Shown: positions 46,542-56,662 of the stretch, in pieces
How positions within the stretch are numbered: position 1 is the stretch's first letter
How the letters are laid out: every line of letters starts with the position of its first letter
Assembly: GCF_000428125.1 (NCBI RefSeq)
Contig: NZ_KE386627.1
Span: 62,001 to 126,000 of the forward strand
Source: Bacteroides graminisolvens DSM 19988 = JCM 15093
GTDB taxonomy: Bacteria; Bacteroidota; Bacteroidia; Bacteroidales; Bacteroidaceae
Length of the DNA: 64,000 nucleotides
Reading direction: 5' to 3'
The notes under the pieces: generated by a model
Told to the model about the DNA's origin: nothing
The model's database searches: none
What the model saw: the letters and a program-made list of their open reading frames with translations, nothing else
Program-made: the position numbers and the translations under genes

Positions 46542-47579
46542 ATGAAAAGAGTTATTTTTATTTTGAACCCTGCTTCGGGAACTCAAAACAAGGAATTAAT
46601 TATAAGTCAAATAGATGATATTATTAATAAGGAGAAGTATCAGTCAGAAATTGTATGGACCAGCTATGCCGGTCATGCGGTTGAAATAGCCCAAAAAGCA
46701 GCTGAGGAAGGCGTATACGCCGTAATAGCTGTTGGGGGCGATGGTACGGTGAATGAAATTGGGCGCTCACTTATTCATACCGATACAATCATGGGCATTG
46801 TTCCCAGCGGATCGGGTAACGGATTGGCCAGGCATTTACAAATTCCCATGGAACCTAAAAAGGCGCTTGAGGTTATTAATGAATCTTTGGTGGAAACCAT
46901 TGATTACGGATTGATAAACAAAGTTCCTTTCTTTTGCACTTGTGGGGTGGGGTTCGACGCTTTTGTTAGCCTCAAATTTGCCAAAGCGGGCAAAAGAGGA
47001 TTACTTACTTACCTGGAAAAGACTTTGCAGGAAAGTTTGACGTACCAGCCCGAAACCTATGAGCTGGAAACGGAAGACGGGATGGAGAAACACAAGGCTT
47101 TCTTAATAGCGTGTGGCAACGCTTCGCAATATGGCAACAACGCATACATTACCCCTCAGGCTACATTGACAGATGGTTTGCTGGATGTAACGATTCTAGA
47201 GCCTTTTACAGTGCTCGATGTCCCTTCGTTAGCGTATCAGCTTTTCAATAAAACAATAGATCAGAATAGCCGCATTAAAACCTTCAGGTGCAAGAAGTTA
47301 AAAATCAGCAGAAGCAAATCGGGTGTGGCACATTTTGATGGCGATCCGATGATGACCGATCATGTGGTGAATATTGAAATAATAACCAATGGACTCAAGG
47401 TGTTTGTGCCCCGCGAAAAGGAGGTAAAAGAAGGACTCAACGTACTGCAGAAAGCGCAAGAGTATGTTAACGGACTCAAGCAGTTAAATGATTCGATCTT
47501 TGAAGATATAACGGCCAAGAACCGAACTTTACTAAATAAAAATAAGGAACTGCTGAAGAAACTCACAAAGAGAGATTGA
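46542..47579 (+). CDS. DagK/YegS-type lipid kinase
   Basis: About 345 residues from the ATG at 46542 (MKRVIFILNPASGTQ). The diacylglycerol kinase catalytic fold is shown by VIAVGGDGTVNEIGRSL, VPSGSGNGLARHLQIP, FFCTCGVGFDA, ACGNASQYGNNAYITPQATL and HFDGDPM. It phosphorylates a lipid alcohol at the membrane. Adjacent to and divergent from the spt-like gene, it may act on sphingoid bases or ceramides, but diacylglycerol is equally possible from sequence. Confidence 0.88.
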   Translation: MKRVIFILNPASGTQNKELIISQIDDIINKEKYQSEIVWTSYAGHAVEIAQKAAEEGVYAVIAVGGDGTVNEIGRSLIHTDTIMGIVPSGSGNGLARHLQIPMEPKKALEVINESLVETIDYGLINKVPFFCTCGVGFDAFVSLKFAKAGKRGLLTYLEKTLQESLTYQPETYELETEDGMEKHKAFLIACGNASQYGNNAYITPQATLTDGLLDVTILEPFTVLDVPSLAYQLFNKTIDQNSRIKTFRCKKLKISRSKSGVAHFDGDPMMTDHVVNIEIITNGLKVFVPREKEVKEGLNVLQKAQEYVNGLKQLNDSIFEDITAKNRTLLNKNKELLKKLTKRD

Positions 47580-47618
47580 TTTAGTGGGGCAACCAAAGTG
47601 GAATTGCAAATTATTGTG

Positions 47619-47626
47619 TATTTTTG
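47619..47626 (+). promoter_or_regulatory. Candidate -7 box (TATTTTTG) for aspS
   Basis: An exact TAnnTTTG match 58 bases before aspS; no fitting -33. Confidence 0.4.
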
Positions 47627-47684
47627 CATATTCTTTGGAAGAATAGTTATTTTAGAAATAATCAATATAAAGATATAAAAGACC

Positions 47685-49442
47685 ATGTTTAGAACCAATA
47701 CGTGTGGAGAGTTACGCATCTCCGATGTAAACAAGCAAGTTACGCTGTCAGGCTGGGTGCAAAGAAGCCGTAAGATGGGAGGGATGACCTTTATCGACTT
47801 ACGTGACCGTTACGGAATAACTCAATTGGTTTTTAATGAGGAGGTTGATGCCGAATTATGCGAAAAGGCCAATAAACTGGGACGTGAATTTGTTATTCAA
47901 GTTGTGGGAATTGTCAATGAGCGTTTCAATAAGAACGCCAACATTCCTACCGGTGATATTGAAATTATCGTTTCGGAACTTCATGTTCTCAATGCAGCCG
48001 TAACGCCTCCTTTTACCATTGAAGATAATACAGACGGGGGAGATGATATTCGTATGAAGTATCGTTACCTCGACCTGAGAAGAAATGCGGTTCGTTCAAA
48101 TTTGGAACTTCGCCACCAAATGGTTATGGAGGTGCGTAAGTATCTCGACGGACTGGGATTCCTCGAAGTGGAAACACCTATTCTTATTGGCTCAACGCCC
48201 GAAGGTGCGCGCGACTTTGTGGTGCCTTCACGCATGAATCCGGGGCAATTTTATGCTTTGCCGCAATCGCCTCAGCTATTCAAGCAATTGTTGATGGTTT
48301 CGGGCTTCGACCGTTATTTCCAAATTGCCAAGTGTTTCAGAGATGAGGATTTACGTGCCGACCGCCAGCCCGAATTTACACAAATTGACTGCGAAATGAG
48401 CTTTGTGGAGCAGGAAGATGTGATTACCATCTTTGAAGGTATGGCCAAACACTTGTTCAAAACCATTCGTGGAATAGAAATCAACGAGCCATTTGCCAGA
48501 ATGTCTTGGCATGATGCCATGAAAACTTACGGTAGCGATAAGCCCGATATTCGTTTCGGCATGCAGTTCGTTGAATTAATGGATGTATTAAAAGGACATG
48601 GCTTCTCTGTTTTTGATGATGCAGCTTTTATAGGCGGTATTTGTGCAGAAGGAGCTGCAACATATACTCGTAAGCAGCTCGATGCGCTGACCGATTTTGT
48701 GAAAAGACCTCAAATAGGGGCTAAGGGACTTGTTTACGCACGCATCGAAGCCGATGGAACGGTGAAATCGAGCGTTGATAAATTCTATTCTCAGGAAACT
48801 TTGCAGCAGATGAAAGAAGCCTTCGGTGCCAAACCGGGCGATTTGATCCTGATACTTTCCGGAGATGACGCAATGAAAACCCGCAAGCAGCTTTGTGAAT
48901 TGCGACTTGAAATGGGCAACCAACTGGGATTAAGAGATAAAAATACGTTTGCCTGCTTGTGGGTAGTCGACTTCCCTCTCTTTGAGTGGGACGAAGAATC
49001 GAAACGATTCATGGCTATGCACCATCCGTTTACCTCGCCCAAACCCGAAGATGTTCATTTGCTCGATTCAGACACGGGAGCCGTCAGAGCCAATGCTTAT
49101 GACATGGTGATTAATGGCGTTGAAGTAGGTGGAGGATCTATTCGTATTCACGATAGTGCACTGCAAAATAAAATGTTCGAACTGATGGGCTTCACCCCCG
49201 AAAAAGCACAAGAGCAATTCGGTTTCTTGATGGATGCCTTTAAGTTTGGCGCTCCTCCTCACGGCGGTTTGGCGTACGGACTCGACAGATGGGTGTCACT
49301 CTTTGCCGGTCTCGATTCTATTCGTGACTGCATGGCATTCCCTAAAAATAATTCCGGAAGAGACGTGATGATTGATGCTCCCGCTCCGCTGGAGTTGTCA
49401 CAGCTTGAAGAATTGAATTTAAAGATAAATATCAAAGAATAA
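47685..49442 (+). CDS. aspS: Aspartyl-tRNA synthetase
   Basis: A 585-residue bacterial-type class II synthetase: N-terminal OB-fold anticodon domain ([20 protein letters not shown]), motif 2 [19 protein letters not shown], the GAD insertion (~300-410) and motif 3 [13 protein letters not shown]. It charges tRNA-Asp. Length and motif order are normal. Confidence 0.98.
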   Translation: MFRTNTCGELRISDVNKQVTLSGWVQRSRKMGGMTFIDLRDRYGITQLVFNEEVDAELCEKANKLGREFVIQVVGIVNERFNKNANIPTGDIEIIVSELHVLNAAVTPPFTIEDNTDGGDDIRMKYRYLDLRRNAVRSNLELRHQMVMEVRKYLDGLGFLEVETPILIGSTPEGARDFVVPSRMNPGQFYALPQSPQLFKQLLMVSGFDRYFQIAKCFRDEDLRADRQPEFTQIDCEMSFVEQEDVITIFEGMAKHLFKTIRGIEINEPFARMSWHDAMKTYGSDKPDIRFGMQFVELMDVLKGHGFSVFDDAAFIGGICAEGAATYTRKQLDALTDFVKRPQIGAKGLVYARIEADGTVKSSVDKFYSQETLQQMKEAFGAKPGDLILILSGDDAMKTRKQLCELRLEMGNQLGLRDKNTFACLWVVDFPLFEWDEESKRFMAMHHPFTSPKPEDVHLLDSDTGAVRANAYDMVINGVEVGGGSIRIHDSALQNKMFELMGFTPEKAQEQFGFLMDAFKFGAPPHGGLAYGLDRWVSLFAGLDSIRDCMAFPKNNSGRDVMIDAPAPLELSQLEELNLKINIKE

Positions 49443-49755
49443 AGACTCTAAAAACTAAAATAACACATAAATGTAACATAGTTGATAAAAATAATAGGAT
49501 TTTGTGAACCTTTTTATTTGTGCCAATGTTATATAAATGTGTTTTTCATAGTATTAGATAAAAGATTAGTAGTAAAAGATTGTATTCGCTTGGGATAAGT
49601 AAATACGTCGAAAACAGAAGAGTCTGTTTTTTTGATAAATGTGTTATTAGCATCGGTTCTTTCGGACCGATGCTTTTTTCTTGCTTTTTCATTATTAATA
49701 TAGCTTGTTACAAATAAATTTCCTACATTTGTGGAGTTATATACGATGAATTACA
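49443..49755. other. Intergenic region with terminator and promoter
   Basis: A 313-base AT-rich gap. It holds a terminator hairpin AGCATCGGT/ACCGATGCT (49649-49673) followed by TTTTTT, and a -7 box TACATTTG (49724-49731) with a TTG at 49705-49707 (16-base spacer). About 200 bases after aspS show nothing I can name. Confidence 0.6.
49649..49679 (+). terminator. Terminator downstream of aspS
   Basis: Perfect 9-bp arms with a 7-nt loop followed by TTTTTT. It lies ~200 bases after the aspS stop, so it may close an untranslated tail or small RNA. Confidence 0.65.
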
Positions 49756-50421
49756 ATGAACGTACCTGTTATTTTTCAATTTCTGAAAGATTTGTCAGAG
49801 AACAATAATCGCGAATGGTTTCAAGAACACCGTGCTGAGTACGAAGTGGTCAGGGAAGAGTTTGAAAAGCTTCTGGCAGCAGCCATAACACGCATTTCTA
49901 TGTTTGACGAAAGCATCAGAAGTGTTCAACCCAAAGACTGTACGTACCGTATTTATCGCGATACACGTTTTAGTGCAGACAAAACTCCCTATAAAACCCA
50001 TTTGGGCGGATACATCAATGCCAAAGGCAAGAAGTCTGACCATTGCGGCTATTACATTCATTTGGAACCGGGCAACTGCATGCTGGCAGGAGGAAGTTAC
50101 TGTCCGCCACCCAATATACTGAAAGCTTTAAGGCAGTCTATTTATGAAAACATCGACGAGTATGTGTCGATAGTTGAGGACCCTTCTTTCAAGCAATATT
50201 TTCCGGTGATAGGCGAATCATTTTTGAAAACTGCCCCCAAAGGTTTCCCAAAAGATTTCAAGCACATTGACTATCTAAAATGCAAAGATTTCACTTGTGC
50301 TTATAAGGTGGACGACAGCTTTTTTATGGATGCCAACTGGCTCGACAAAATGGAGGAGGTCTTTGTGCAGCTGAAACGCTTCTCGGACTTTACGAATTTT
50401 ACGATTGATGATTTGGAATAA
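49756..50421 (+). CDS. DUF2461 (TIGR02453) family protein
   Basis: A 221-residue protein recognised by LKDLSENNNREWFQEHRAEY, YRIYRDTRFSADKTPYKTHL, GYYIHLEPGNCMLAGGSYCP and the C-terminal FTNFTIDDLE. The family is broad and of unknown function. It is followed 24 bases later by a YhcH-type gene and then glgB. Confidence 0.88.
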   Translation: MNVPVIFQFLKDLSENNNREWFQEHRAEYEVVREEFEKLLAAAITRISMFDESIRSVQPKDCTYRIYRDTRFSADKTPYKTHLGGYINAKGKKSDHCGYYIHLEPGNCMLAGGSYCPPPNILKALRQSIYENIDEYVSIVEDPSFKQYFPVIGESFLKTAPKGFPKDFKHIDYLKCKDFTCAYKVDDSFFMDANWLDKMEEVFVQLKRFSDFTNFTIDDLE

Positions 50422-50445
50422 GAATATTATTTAATTACAATAACT

Positions 50446-50892
50446 ATGATAGTAGATACTTTAGAAAACCTGGAAAAATATGCCGGGCTGAATCCATTGT
50501 TCGCTCAGGCTGTAGAGTTTTTAAAATCTCACGATTTGAATGCGCTAGAGGTTGGCAAAACAGAGCTTCAGGGCAAAAACCTGGTTGTCAATGTGGCACA
50601 AACAAATCCTAAAACAAAAGAACAGGCCAAATTGGAAACTCACAATGAGTTTATCGACATACAGATTCCATTGTCGGGCATTGAAACAATGGGGTATACT
50701 CCTGCATCAAGTTGTACACCTGCCGATGCTGCTTACAATGCTGAAAAAGATATTACATTTTTTGAGGGCTTAGCAGAAACTTATGTTACCGTAAAACCGG
50801 GTATGTTTGCCATATTCTTCCCCCAAGATGGTCATGCACCCGGCGTTACTCCTGAAGGAGTCAAAAAGGTAATCGTGAAAGTGAAAGCATAA
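50446..50892 (+). CDS. YhcH/YjgK/YiaL family protein
   Basis: A 148-residue cupin-like protein of the DUF386 family (EVGKTELQGKNLVVNVAQT, HNEFIDIQIPLSGIETMGYT, GMFAIFFPQDGHAPGV). Relatives are linked to sialic acid or anomeric sugar handling, but no such genes are nearby. It is 26 bases before glgB. Confidence 0.88.
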   Translation: MIVDTLENLEKYAGLNPLFAQAVEFLKSHDLNALEVGKTELQGKNLVVNVAQTNPKTKEQAKLETHNEFIDIQIPLSGIETMGYTPASSCTPADAAYNAEKDITFFEGLAETYVTVKPGMFAIFFPQDGHAPGVTPEGVKKVIVKVKA

Positions 50893-50918
50893 ATTTCAAA
50901 CACTCTAATTCATCCTGC

Positions 50919-52928
50919 ATGGAAAGAACTCTTAATATCATCAAACACGATCTGTGGCTAGAGCCTTTTGAAGAGGCTATTAATGGTCGTTATCGGTATG
51001 CACTGGGAAAAAAATCCGAGTTGACAAACGGAGGAAAACAATCTCTATCGGATTTTGCTACGGGATATCTTTACTTTGGCTTGCACAAAACAAGTAAAGG
51101 ATGGGTCTTTAGAGAATGGGCTCCAAATGCAACCCAGATTTATCTGATTGGAACTTTCAGTAACTGGAAGGAAGATCAGGCTTATGCTATGACCCGTTTG
51201 GAAAACGGAAACTGGGAAATAGAATTGCCGGCCGATGTATTGCATCACGGTGATTTGTATAAGTTAATTGTGCATTGGAATGGGGGCTGTGGCGAACGGA
51301 TTCCCGCATGGGCTACCCGTGTGGTGCAGGATGCACAAACCGGCATTTTCAACGCACAGGTATGGGACCCTCAAACACCTTATGTGTTTAAGACTAAGAA
51401 CTTTAAACCGGCTACCGATCCGTTGTTGATTTACGAGTGCCACATTGGCATGGCTCAGCAGGAAGAAAAGGTGGGTACGTATAACGAGTTTCGCGAAAAG
51501 ATTCTGCCGCGTGTTGCCAAAGCGGGTTATAACTGCATTCAGGTTATGGCCGTTCAGGAACATCCTTATTATGGAAGTTTCGGCTATCATGTTTCTAACT
51601 TCTTTGCGGCTTCGTCTCGTTTCGGAACACCCGATGAATTAAAGGAACTTATTGATGCTGCTCATGCTTTGGGCATTGCAGTGATTATGGATATTGTTCA
51701 TTCTCATTCCGTGAAGAATGAGGTGGAAGGACTGGCTAACTTTGCAGGTGACCCAAATCAGTATTTTTATCCGGGAGCTCGCAGGGAACATCCGGCATGG
51801 GATTCCTTGTGTTTTGACTATGGCAAAAATGAGGTAATTCATTTTCTGTTGTCTAACTGCAAATATTGGCTGGAGGAATATTCTTTTGATGGTTTCCGCT
51901 TTGACGGAGTAACCTCTATGCTGTATTTCAGTCACGGGTTGGGAGAGGCTTTTGTTAATTATGCCGATTATTACAACGGACATCAGGACGATAACGCCAT
52001 CTGCTACTTAACTTTGGCCAATGATTTGATTCATCAGGTAAAGGTGAATGCCATCACCATAGCAGAAGATGTATCGGGTATGCCTGGCATTGCAGCGAAA
52101 ATTGAAGATGGCGGGTATGGATTCGATTACCGCATGGCCATGAATATTCCTGATTACTGGATTCGTACCATTAAAGATAAAATTGACGAGGACTGGAAAC
52201 CTTCCGGCATATTTTGGGAAGTGACCAACCGCCGCAAAAATGAAAAGACTATTTCTTACGCAGAGAGTCATGACCAAGCTTTGGTGGGCGACAAGACCAT
52301 CATTTTCCGTCTCATTGATGCTGATATGTATTGGCACATGCAGAAAGGTGATGCTAACTACGTGGTTAACAGAGGAATAGCCTTGCATAAAATGATTCGG
52401 TTGATTACGGCTTCTACCATGAACGGTGGTTACCTTAATTTTATGGGTAACGAGTTTGGGCATCCCGAATGGATTGACTTCCCCAGAGAGGGTAACGGTT
52501 GGTCTTGTAAGTATGCTCGTCGCCAATGGGATTTAGTTGATAATAAGAACCTGCTTTACCACGTCATGGCCGACTTTGACGCTGATATGTTGAAGCTATT
52601 GAAGGGTGTGAAGAGTTTCCAAACCACTCCTGTGCAAGAAATCTGGCACAATGATGAAGATCAGGTATTGGCTTTTCAACGCAAAGATTTGATTTTTGTG
52701 TTCAACTTCAACCCCAAGAAGTCTTTTACCGATTATGGTTTTTTGGTAACGCCGGGTAAATACATGGCTGTTTTGAATACCGATAGTCCTCTTTACGGTG
52801 GCAACGGACTGACAGATGACACGGTTGAGCACTTTACCGTTGCCGATCCGCTTTATGCACGTGAAAAGAAAGAATGGCTTAAAATTTACATCCCTGCTCG
52901 TACGGCAGTTGTTTTAAAGAAGATGTAA
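50919..52928 (+). CDS. glgB: 1,4-alpha-glucan branching enzyme
   Basis: A 669-residue cytosolic enzyme: CBM48-like N-terminal domain (~50-150, WVFREWAPNATQIYLIGTFS), then the GH13 barrel with VIMDIVHSHSVKN, nucleophile Asp in DGFRFDGVTSM, acid Glu in AEDVSGMPG and ESHDQALVGDKT, then a C-terminal beta domain. It forms alpha-1,6 branches in glycogen and matches the eukaryotic-like/Bacteroidetes branch in length. It is convergent with a GH13 amylase. Confidence 0.93.
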   Translation: MERTLNIIKHDLWLEPFEEAINGRYRYALGKKSELTNGGKQSLSDFATGYLYFGLHKTSKGWVFREWAPNATQIYLIGTFSNWKEDQAYAMTRLENGNWEIELPADVLHHGDLYKLIVHWNGGCGERIPAWATRVVQDAQTGIFNAQVWDPQTPYVFKTKNFKPATDPLLIYECHIGMAQQEEKVGTYNEFREKILPRVAKAGYNCIQVMAVQEHPYYGSFGYHVSNFFAASSRFGTPDELKELIDAAHALGIAVIMDIVHSHSVKNEVEGLANFAGDPNQYFYPGARREHPAWDSLCFDYGKNEVIHFLLSNCKYWLEEYSFDGFRFDGVTSMLYFSHGLGEAFVNYADYYNGHQDDNAICYLTLANDLIHQVKVNAITIAEDVSGMPGIAAKIEDGGYGFDYRMAMNIPDYWIRTIKDKIDEDWKPSGIFWEVTNRRKNEKTISYAESHDQALVGDKTIIFRLIDADMYWHMQKGDANYVVNRGIALHKMIRLITASTMNGGYLNFMGNEFGHPEWIDFPREGNGWSCKYARRQWDLVDNKNLLYHVMADFDADMLKLLKGVKSFQTTPVQEIWHNDEDQVLAFQRKDLIFVFNFNPKKSFTDYGFLVTPGKYMAVLNTDSPLYGGNGLTDDTVEHFTVADPLYAREKKEWLKIYIPARTAVVLKKM

Positions 52929-52958
52929 GCGTTTGGCTGTTACAAAAACAAAATAATA

Positions 52959-53020
52959 ATACCGTTCTGAAGCAGAGCTCAATTAAGTAGCTCATCTATT
53001 CAGAACGGTATTTTTTTGTG
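52959..53020. terminator. Bidirectional terminator between glgB and the amylase gene
   Basis: ATACCGTTCTGA / TCAGAACGGTAT arms (52959-53012) with an internal stem-like loop, followed by TTTTTTTG. Confidence 0.8.
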
Positions 53021-53034
53021 TTGAAAACGTGTGT

Positions 53035-54735
53035 CTAAAAAATAATCTTCAAAATTTTGGCTCCGTGCGCTGCGAGGCTTGTCTCGGTAGCTTTGTAGGG
53101 GAGCAAAGAAATGATTTCCTTTTTGTTCGTCAGCAAATCGGTTGCTTCATATCCCTCCGTTTGGGGCATTTGAAGATAATCAAATGCGTGCGAGGGTAAA
53201 TTGATGGCAACTTCAACAGCCACACAATCAAAGTTGACAACAATGAGAAGCAGTTCGTTTTTGTATTTTCGCAAAAAAGTATATTGCTTATGCTCGTTGA
53301 ACTTCCAGCCATTTTGGTTTGCGTACATCAAATCGAAGAACTGTCCACAACTAATCGCTTTTTCGTGGGTAGAAAGTGTGAGGAGTAAACGATAAAAATC
53401 GAGTAAATGCTGTTGTTCCGGAGTTATTTTCTTGCCATCAAACTTGCCTCCGTTTCTCCACTTACGTATGCTGTCCATACTCCAGTAATCGAAAATGCTG
53501 GTTCGTCCGTCCCGGCCGCTGAAACCTTCCGTATCCATGCCTTTTTCACCCAATTCCTGCCCCGAATAAATCATGAATGGATTGGTGTTCATACAAGAAG
53601 AAACCACTAAGGCCGGAATGGCCTTGCGCGGATCACGAGCAAAAAAGTCGGATGCAATACGCTGTTCATCGTGGTTTTCCAGAAAGTTAAGCATTTGTTT
53701 TTCCAGTCCGCCCAAGCTTTGCCAGCAACGAGTTATGGCATTTGCCGATTCGTATCCGCAGGTAATGTTTCGCAAAGTGTCATACAATCCTACTTTATCA
53801 TACAAATAGTCAAATTTGCCCTTTTGCAAATAGTTTTTGTATTCATAAGGGTTATAGACCTCAGCAATAAATAACAGATCGGGATAATCCTTTTTCACTT
53901 GCGGCACCACCCATTCCCAAAATTCCACGGGAACCATCTCGGCCATGTCACAACGAAATCCGTCAACACCTTTGGCAGCCCAGAAGAGAAGGATGTGCCT
54001 CATTTTCGTCCATGTATCCGGAGTGGGCGAGAAGCACCGCGTGCCTCCGTTGGGGTAATCAACTCCGTAATTCAACTTGACTGTTTCGTACCAGTCGTTT
54101 ATGTTGGGCGAAGCATCGAAGCGGTTGTTTCCCGTTGCCTTGGCAGGGTATTCCTTGTAAGGAGTATCCCCCCCGGCTTTCAAGTCAAACTGGCCTTTAA
54201 ATTCAGTTTGAGGTATGTAGTAATAATTGTTGTATGGACTGAATGACAGTGTTTGATTGTCATCGGCACCCAATTCGGCTATGTCGGCCGGTTGCACATC
54301 CGAGTGATATTGCCGGGCCACGTGGTTCGGAACAAAATCAATGATAACCTTCAATCCCTCTTTATGAGTTCGTTTCACCAATTCTTCAAACTCATGCATC
54401 CGCTTTTCAACATGAGTGGCCAAGTCGGGATCCACATCGTAATAGTCTTTAATGGCATAAGGAGAACCCGCTTTACCCTTCACAACAGCCGGATGATCCC
54501 GTTGGATGCCGTATGCACTGTAATCGGTTTGCGTGGCGTGTTCAATGATTCCTGTGTACCAAATATGTGTGACTCCCAGTTTTTTTATTTCACCGAGCGC
54601 TTTGGGCGTGAAATCATTAAACTTACCACACCCATTGGTTTCCAGGCTGCCGTTGTTAACGCAGTAATTATTGTTGTTGCCAAAAAGGCGGGGTAATACC
54701 TGATATACTATCAGTTTATTTTGTTTCTCTATCAT
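53035..54735 (-). CDS. GH13 alpha-amylase family glycosidase (cytosolic)
   Basis: A 566-residue protein without signal peptide. GH13 regions: VIIDFVPNHVARQYHSD (region I), GVDGFRCDMAEMVP (nucleophile Asp), LLFIAEVYNPYEY (acid Glu) and FLENHDEQRIASDFF. It probably trims intracellular alpha-glucan such as glycogen, in keeping with the convergent glgB. The exact linkage specificity cannot be read. The C terminus is a beta domain. Confidence 0.9.
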   Translation of the reverse strand: MIEKQNKLIVYQVLPRLFGNNNNYCVNNGSLETNGCGKFNDFTPKALGEIKKLGVTHIWYTGIIEHATQTDYSAYGIQRDHPAVVKGKAGSPYAIKDYYDVDPDLATHVEKRMHEFEELVKRTHKEGLKVIIDFVPNHVARQYHSDVQPADIAELGADDNQTLSFSPYNNYYYIPQTEFKGQFDLKAGGDTPYKEYPAKATGNNRFDASPNINDWYETVKLNYGVDYPNGGTRCFSPTPDTWTKMRHILLFWAAKGVDGFRCDMAEMVPVEFWEWVVPQVKKDYPDLLFIAEVYNPYEYKNYLQKGKFDYLYDKVGLYDTLRNITCGYESANAITRCWQSLGGLEKQMLNFLENHDEQRIASDFFARDPRKAIPALVVSSCMNTNPFMIYSGQELGEKGMDTEGFSGRDGRTSIFDYWSMDSIRKWRNGGKFDGKKITPEQQHLLDFYRLLLTLSTHEKAISCGQFFDLMYANQNGWKFNEHKQYTFLRKYKNELLLIVVNFDCVAVEVAINLPSHAFDYLQMPQTEGYEATDLLTNKKEIISLLPYKATETSLAAHGAKILKIIF

Positions 54736-54743
54736 GTTTGGGA

Positions 54744-55802
54744 TTAGCGTAAGTGAATAATCCTTTCTTCCTTGTGACTTTGGTAGGCCGCCTCAATGAT
54801 TCGTATCACATCGAGCACCTCGGATGCGTCTGTTTCCAGCGCTTCGTTTAGTCTCAGGTGACGGTAAATGTTCTCGTAAAACGCACCGTAGTTTCCTGCC
54901 GGGCCCTCGTAACGCGTATTTATCTCTCTGCCGTCGGCTTCGGTGTGTAGCCATCCGTAAAATTCTTCATCTTCTTTCCCCCAGTTTTGTTCCAGAGGAG
55001 ACTTTCCGGCTATTAAATCTTCTTCCTGGCGGTCAATACCGTATTTTACAAATGATCCCAATGTACCGTGTAAAACAAAACGAGGTTCGGGAGTACGCAT
55101 CAGGTAGCTGGCTTTTAGTGAAACTTTAAGCTCAGGAGCCAAGGCAGGACGTAGGAAGCGGATCACAAAATAATCATCGACCATTCCTCCGGTTCTTACA
55201 GTTCCCAAATCGGCATATACGGCTTCCGGTAATCCAAAAAGTCTGACAGCCTGATCAATCAGGTGCGAACCGATGTTATAGGTTAATCCACCGCCTAATT
55301 CACCGGTTTCTTTCCACGTTCCCGGTTTAATAAAATTGCGGTAACGTGAAAACGTCGATTCAAATTCCACAACTCTTCCCAACAGGTTTTTAGCCAGAAT
55401 TTCTTTTACCGCAAGGAAATCAGCGTCCCATCTTCTGTTTTGGTAAGCGCTGATCATTAGGTTTTTAGATTTTGCTATATCAACTAACTCTTTAGCCTGA
55501 TCAGCGTTGCTGGTAATGGGCTTTTCAATGACCACATGCTTTCCGGCAAGCAATGCTGCTTTGGCGTATTCATAATGCGTACTGTCTGGTGTATTGATGA
55601 TGATGAGTTCCAACTGCGCATCAGCAATCAGTTCATCAAAGCTTCTTACTATTTCTGCTTTTGGATATTTCTCTTTAGATAAATTCTTACTCCTTTCAAC
55701 TATTTTTGAGAGTTCAAATTGGGGATTCGAACTGATGAAAGGCGCATGAAATACTTGTCCCGACATGCCAAAAGCGGCTAGTCCCGTTTTAATTACTTCC
55801 AT
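54744..55802 (-). CDS. Gfo/Idh/MocA family oxidoreductase
   Basis: A 352-residue protein: N-terminal Rossmann domain (TGLAAFGMSGQVFHAPFIS, VIINTPDSTHYEYAKAALLA, GKHVVIEKPITSNADQAKEL) and the C-terminal alpha/beta domain (GGGLTYNIGSHLIDQAVRLF). The EKP motif and the His-bearing motif fit a NAD(P)-dependent sugar or inositol dehydrogenase; the substrate is unknown. It overlaps the patatin gene by 10 bases and is probably co-transcribed with it. Confidence 0.92.
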   Translation of the reverse strand: MEVIKTGLAAFGMSGQVFHAPFISSNPQFELSKIVERSKNLSKEKYPKAEIVRSFDELIADAQLELIIINTPDSTHYEYAKAALLAGKHVVIEKPITSNADQAKELVDIAKSKNLMISAYQNRRWDADFLAVKEILAKNLLGRVVEFESTFSRYRNFIKPGTWKETGELGGGLTYNIGSHLIDQAVRLFGLPEAVYADLGTVRTGGMVDDYFVIRFLRPALAPELKVSLKASYLMRTPEPRFVLHGTLGSFVKYGIDRQEEDLIAGKSPLEQNWGKEDEEFYGWLHTEADGREINTRYEGPAGNYGAFYENIYRHLRLNEALETDASEVLDVIRIIEAAYQSHKEERIIHLR

Positions 55803-56569
55803 ATTTTTCCTTTTTCCTCTAATAGTTCGGTTATTAAATGGTTGGCAGTTTCGTATCCGTGATTAAATATTTCTTCTGCCTTTTCAAGTTCGCGGTTGCT
55901 ATATTTACTAAGATTGCCCGGCTCAATGAGCAAGTCGCAATACTCCATTTCTTTGAATGAGTTAGCCCTGAACATCAGGTGATAAGACCTCAGCGCAATA
56001 CCAATAATATTCATTTTATATTGCTCCATGTTGAGCGGACTCACGTTGATGGCTACAACCTTTTCGCATTGTTTTCGGATAACCGAAGCCGGCAGGTTCA
56101 TAAACAGCCCCCCGTCAACGTAATGCACACCGTTTATTTTTACGGGAGCAAACAAGATGGGCATGCAACACGAAGCCGCAATTCGTTCGGGAATGCTTCC
56201 TTTTCTGAATTGAACGCTTTTACCGTGATCCAAATCGGTTGCCGTAACGATTAACGGCGTCTTCAGCTCTTCCAGCTTTTGGGCTTTGAGGTTGCTGCGA
56301 AGGAAATCTTGAAATTCGCCCAACTCGAAAAGTCCCACTTTGGGAATAACCAGTTTGGTAAGATCCTGAAACTTGTGCCCCGAGAAAAAGTCGAGCACCT
56401 TATAAGGTTCATTACCATCCGCATAAAACACACCCGCCAACGATCCGGCACTAACTCCGGATATTACATCGGGTTTAATGTCGTGTTCCAGAAGCGCCTG
56501 CATAATTCCCAAATGCGCAAAGCCTTTAATAAAGCCACCGCTTAAAGCATAACCAATATTGAAGTCCAT
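55793..56569 (-). CDS. Patatin-like phospholipase
   Basis: A 258-residue protein with the patatin oxyanion loop (YALSGGFIKGFAHLG), nucleophile elbow GVSAGSLAG and catalytic Asp motif HYVDGGLFMNLPAS. It should hydrolyse acyl esters of lipids; no signal peptide, so a cytosolic or peripheral membrane site is likely. It overlaps the downstream oxidoreductase gene. Confidence 0.92.
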   Translation of the reverse strand: MDFNIGYALSGGFIKGFAHLGIMQALLEHDIKPDVISGVSAGSLAGVFYADGNEPYKVLDFFSGHKFQDLTKLVIPKVGLFELGEFQDFLRSNLKAQKLEELKTPLIVTATDLDHGKSVQFRKGSIPERIAASCCMPILFAPVKINGVHYVDGGLFMNLPASVIRKQCEKVVAINVSPLNMEQYKMNIIGIALRSYHLMFRANSFKEMEYCDLLIEPGNLSKYSNRELEKAEEIFNHGYETANHLITELLEEKGKIWK

Positions 56570-56662
56570 TTGTTTATGACATTGAATTTGTTCGCTACGA
56601 AGTTAATTAGATTTCCCGATTAATTAACTTAACCGGCCATATAAAATGCGAGGATCCGGATT

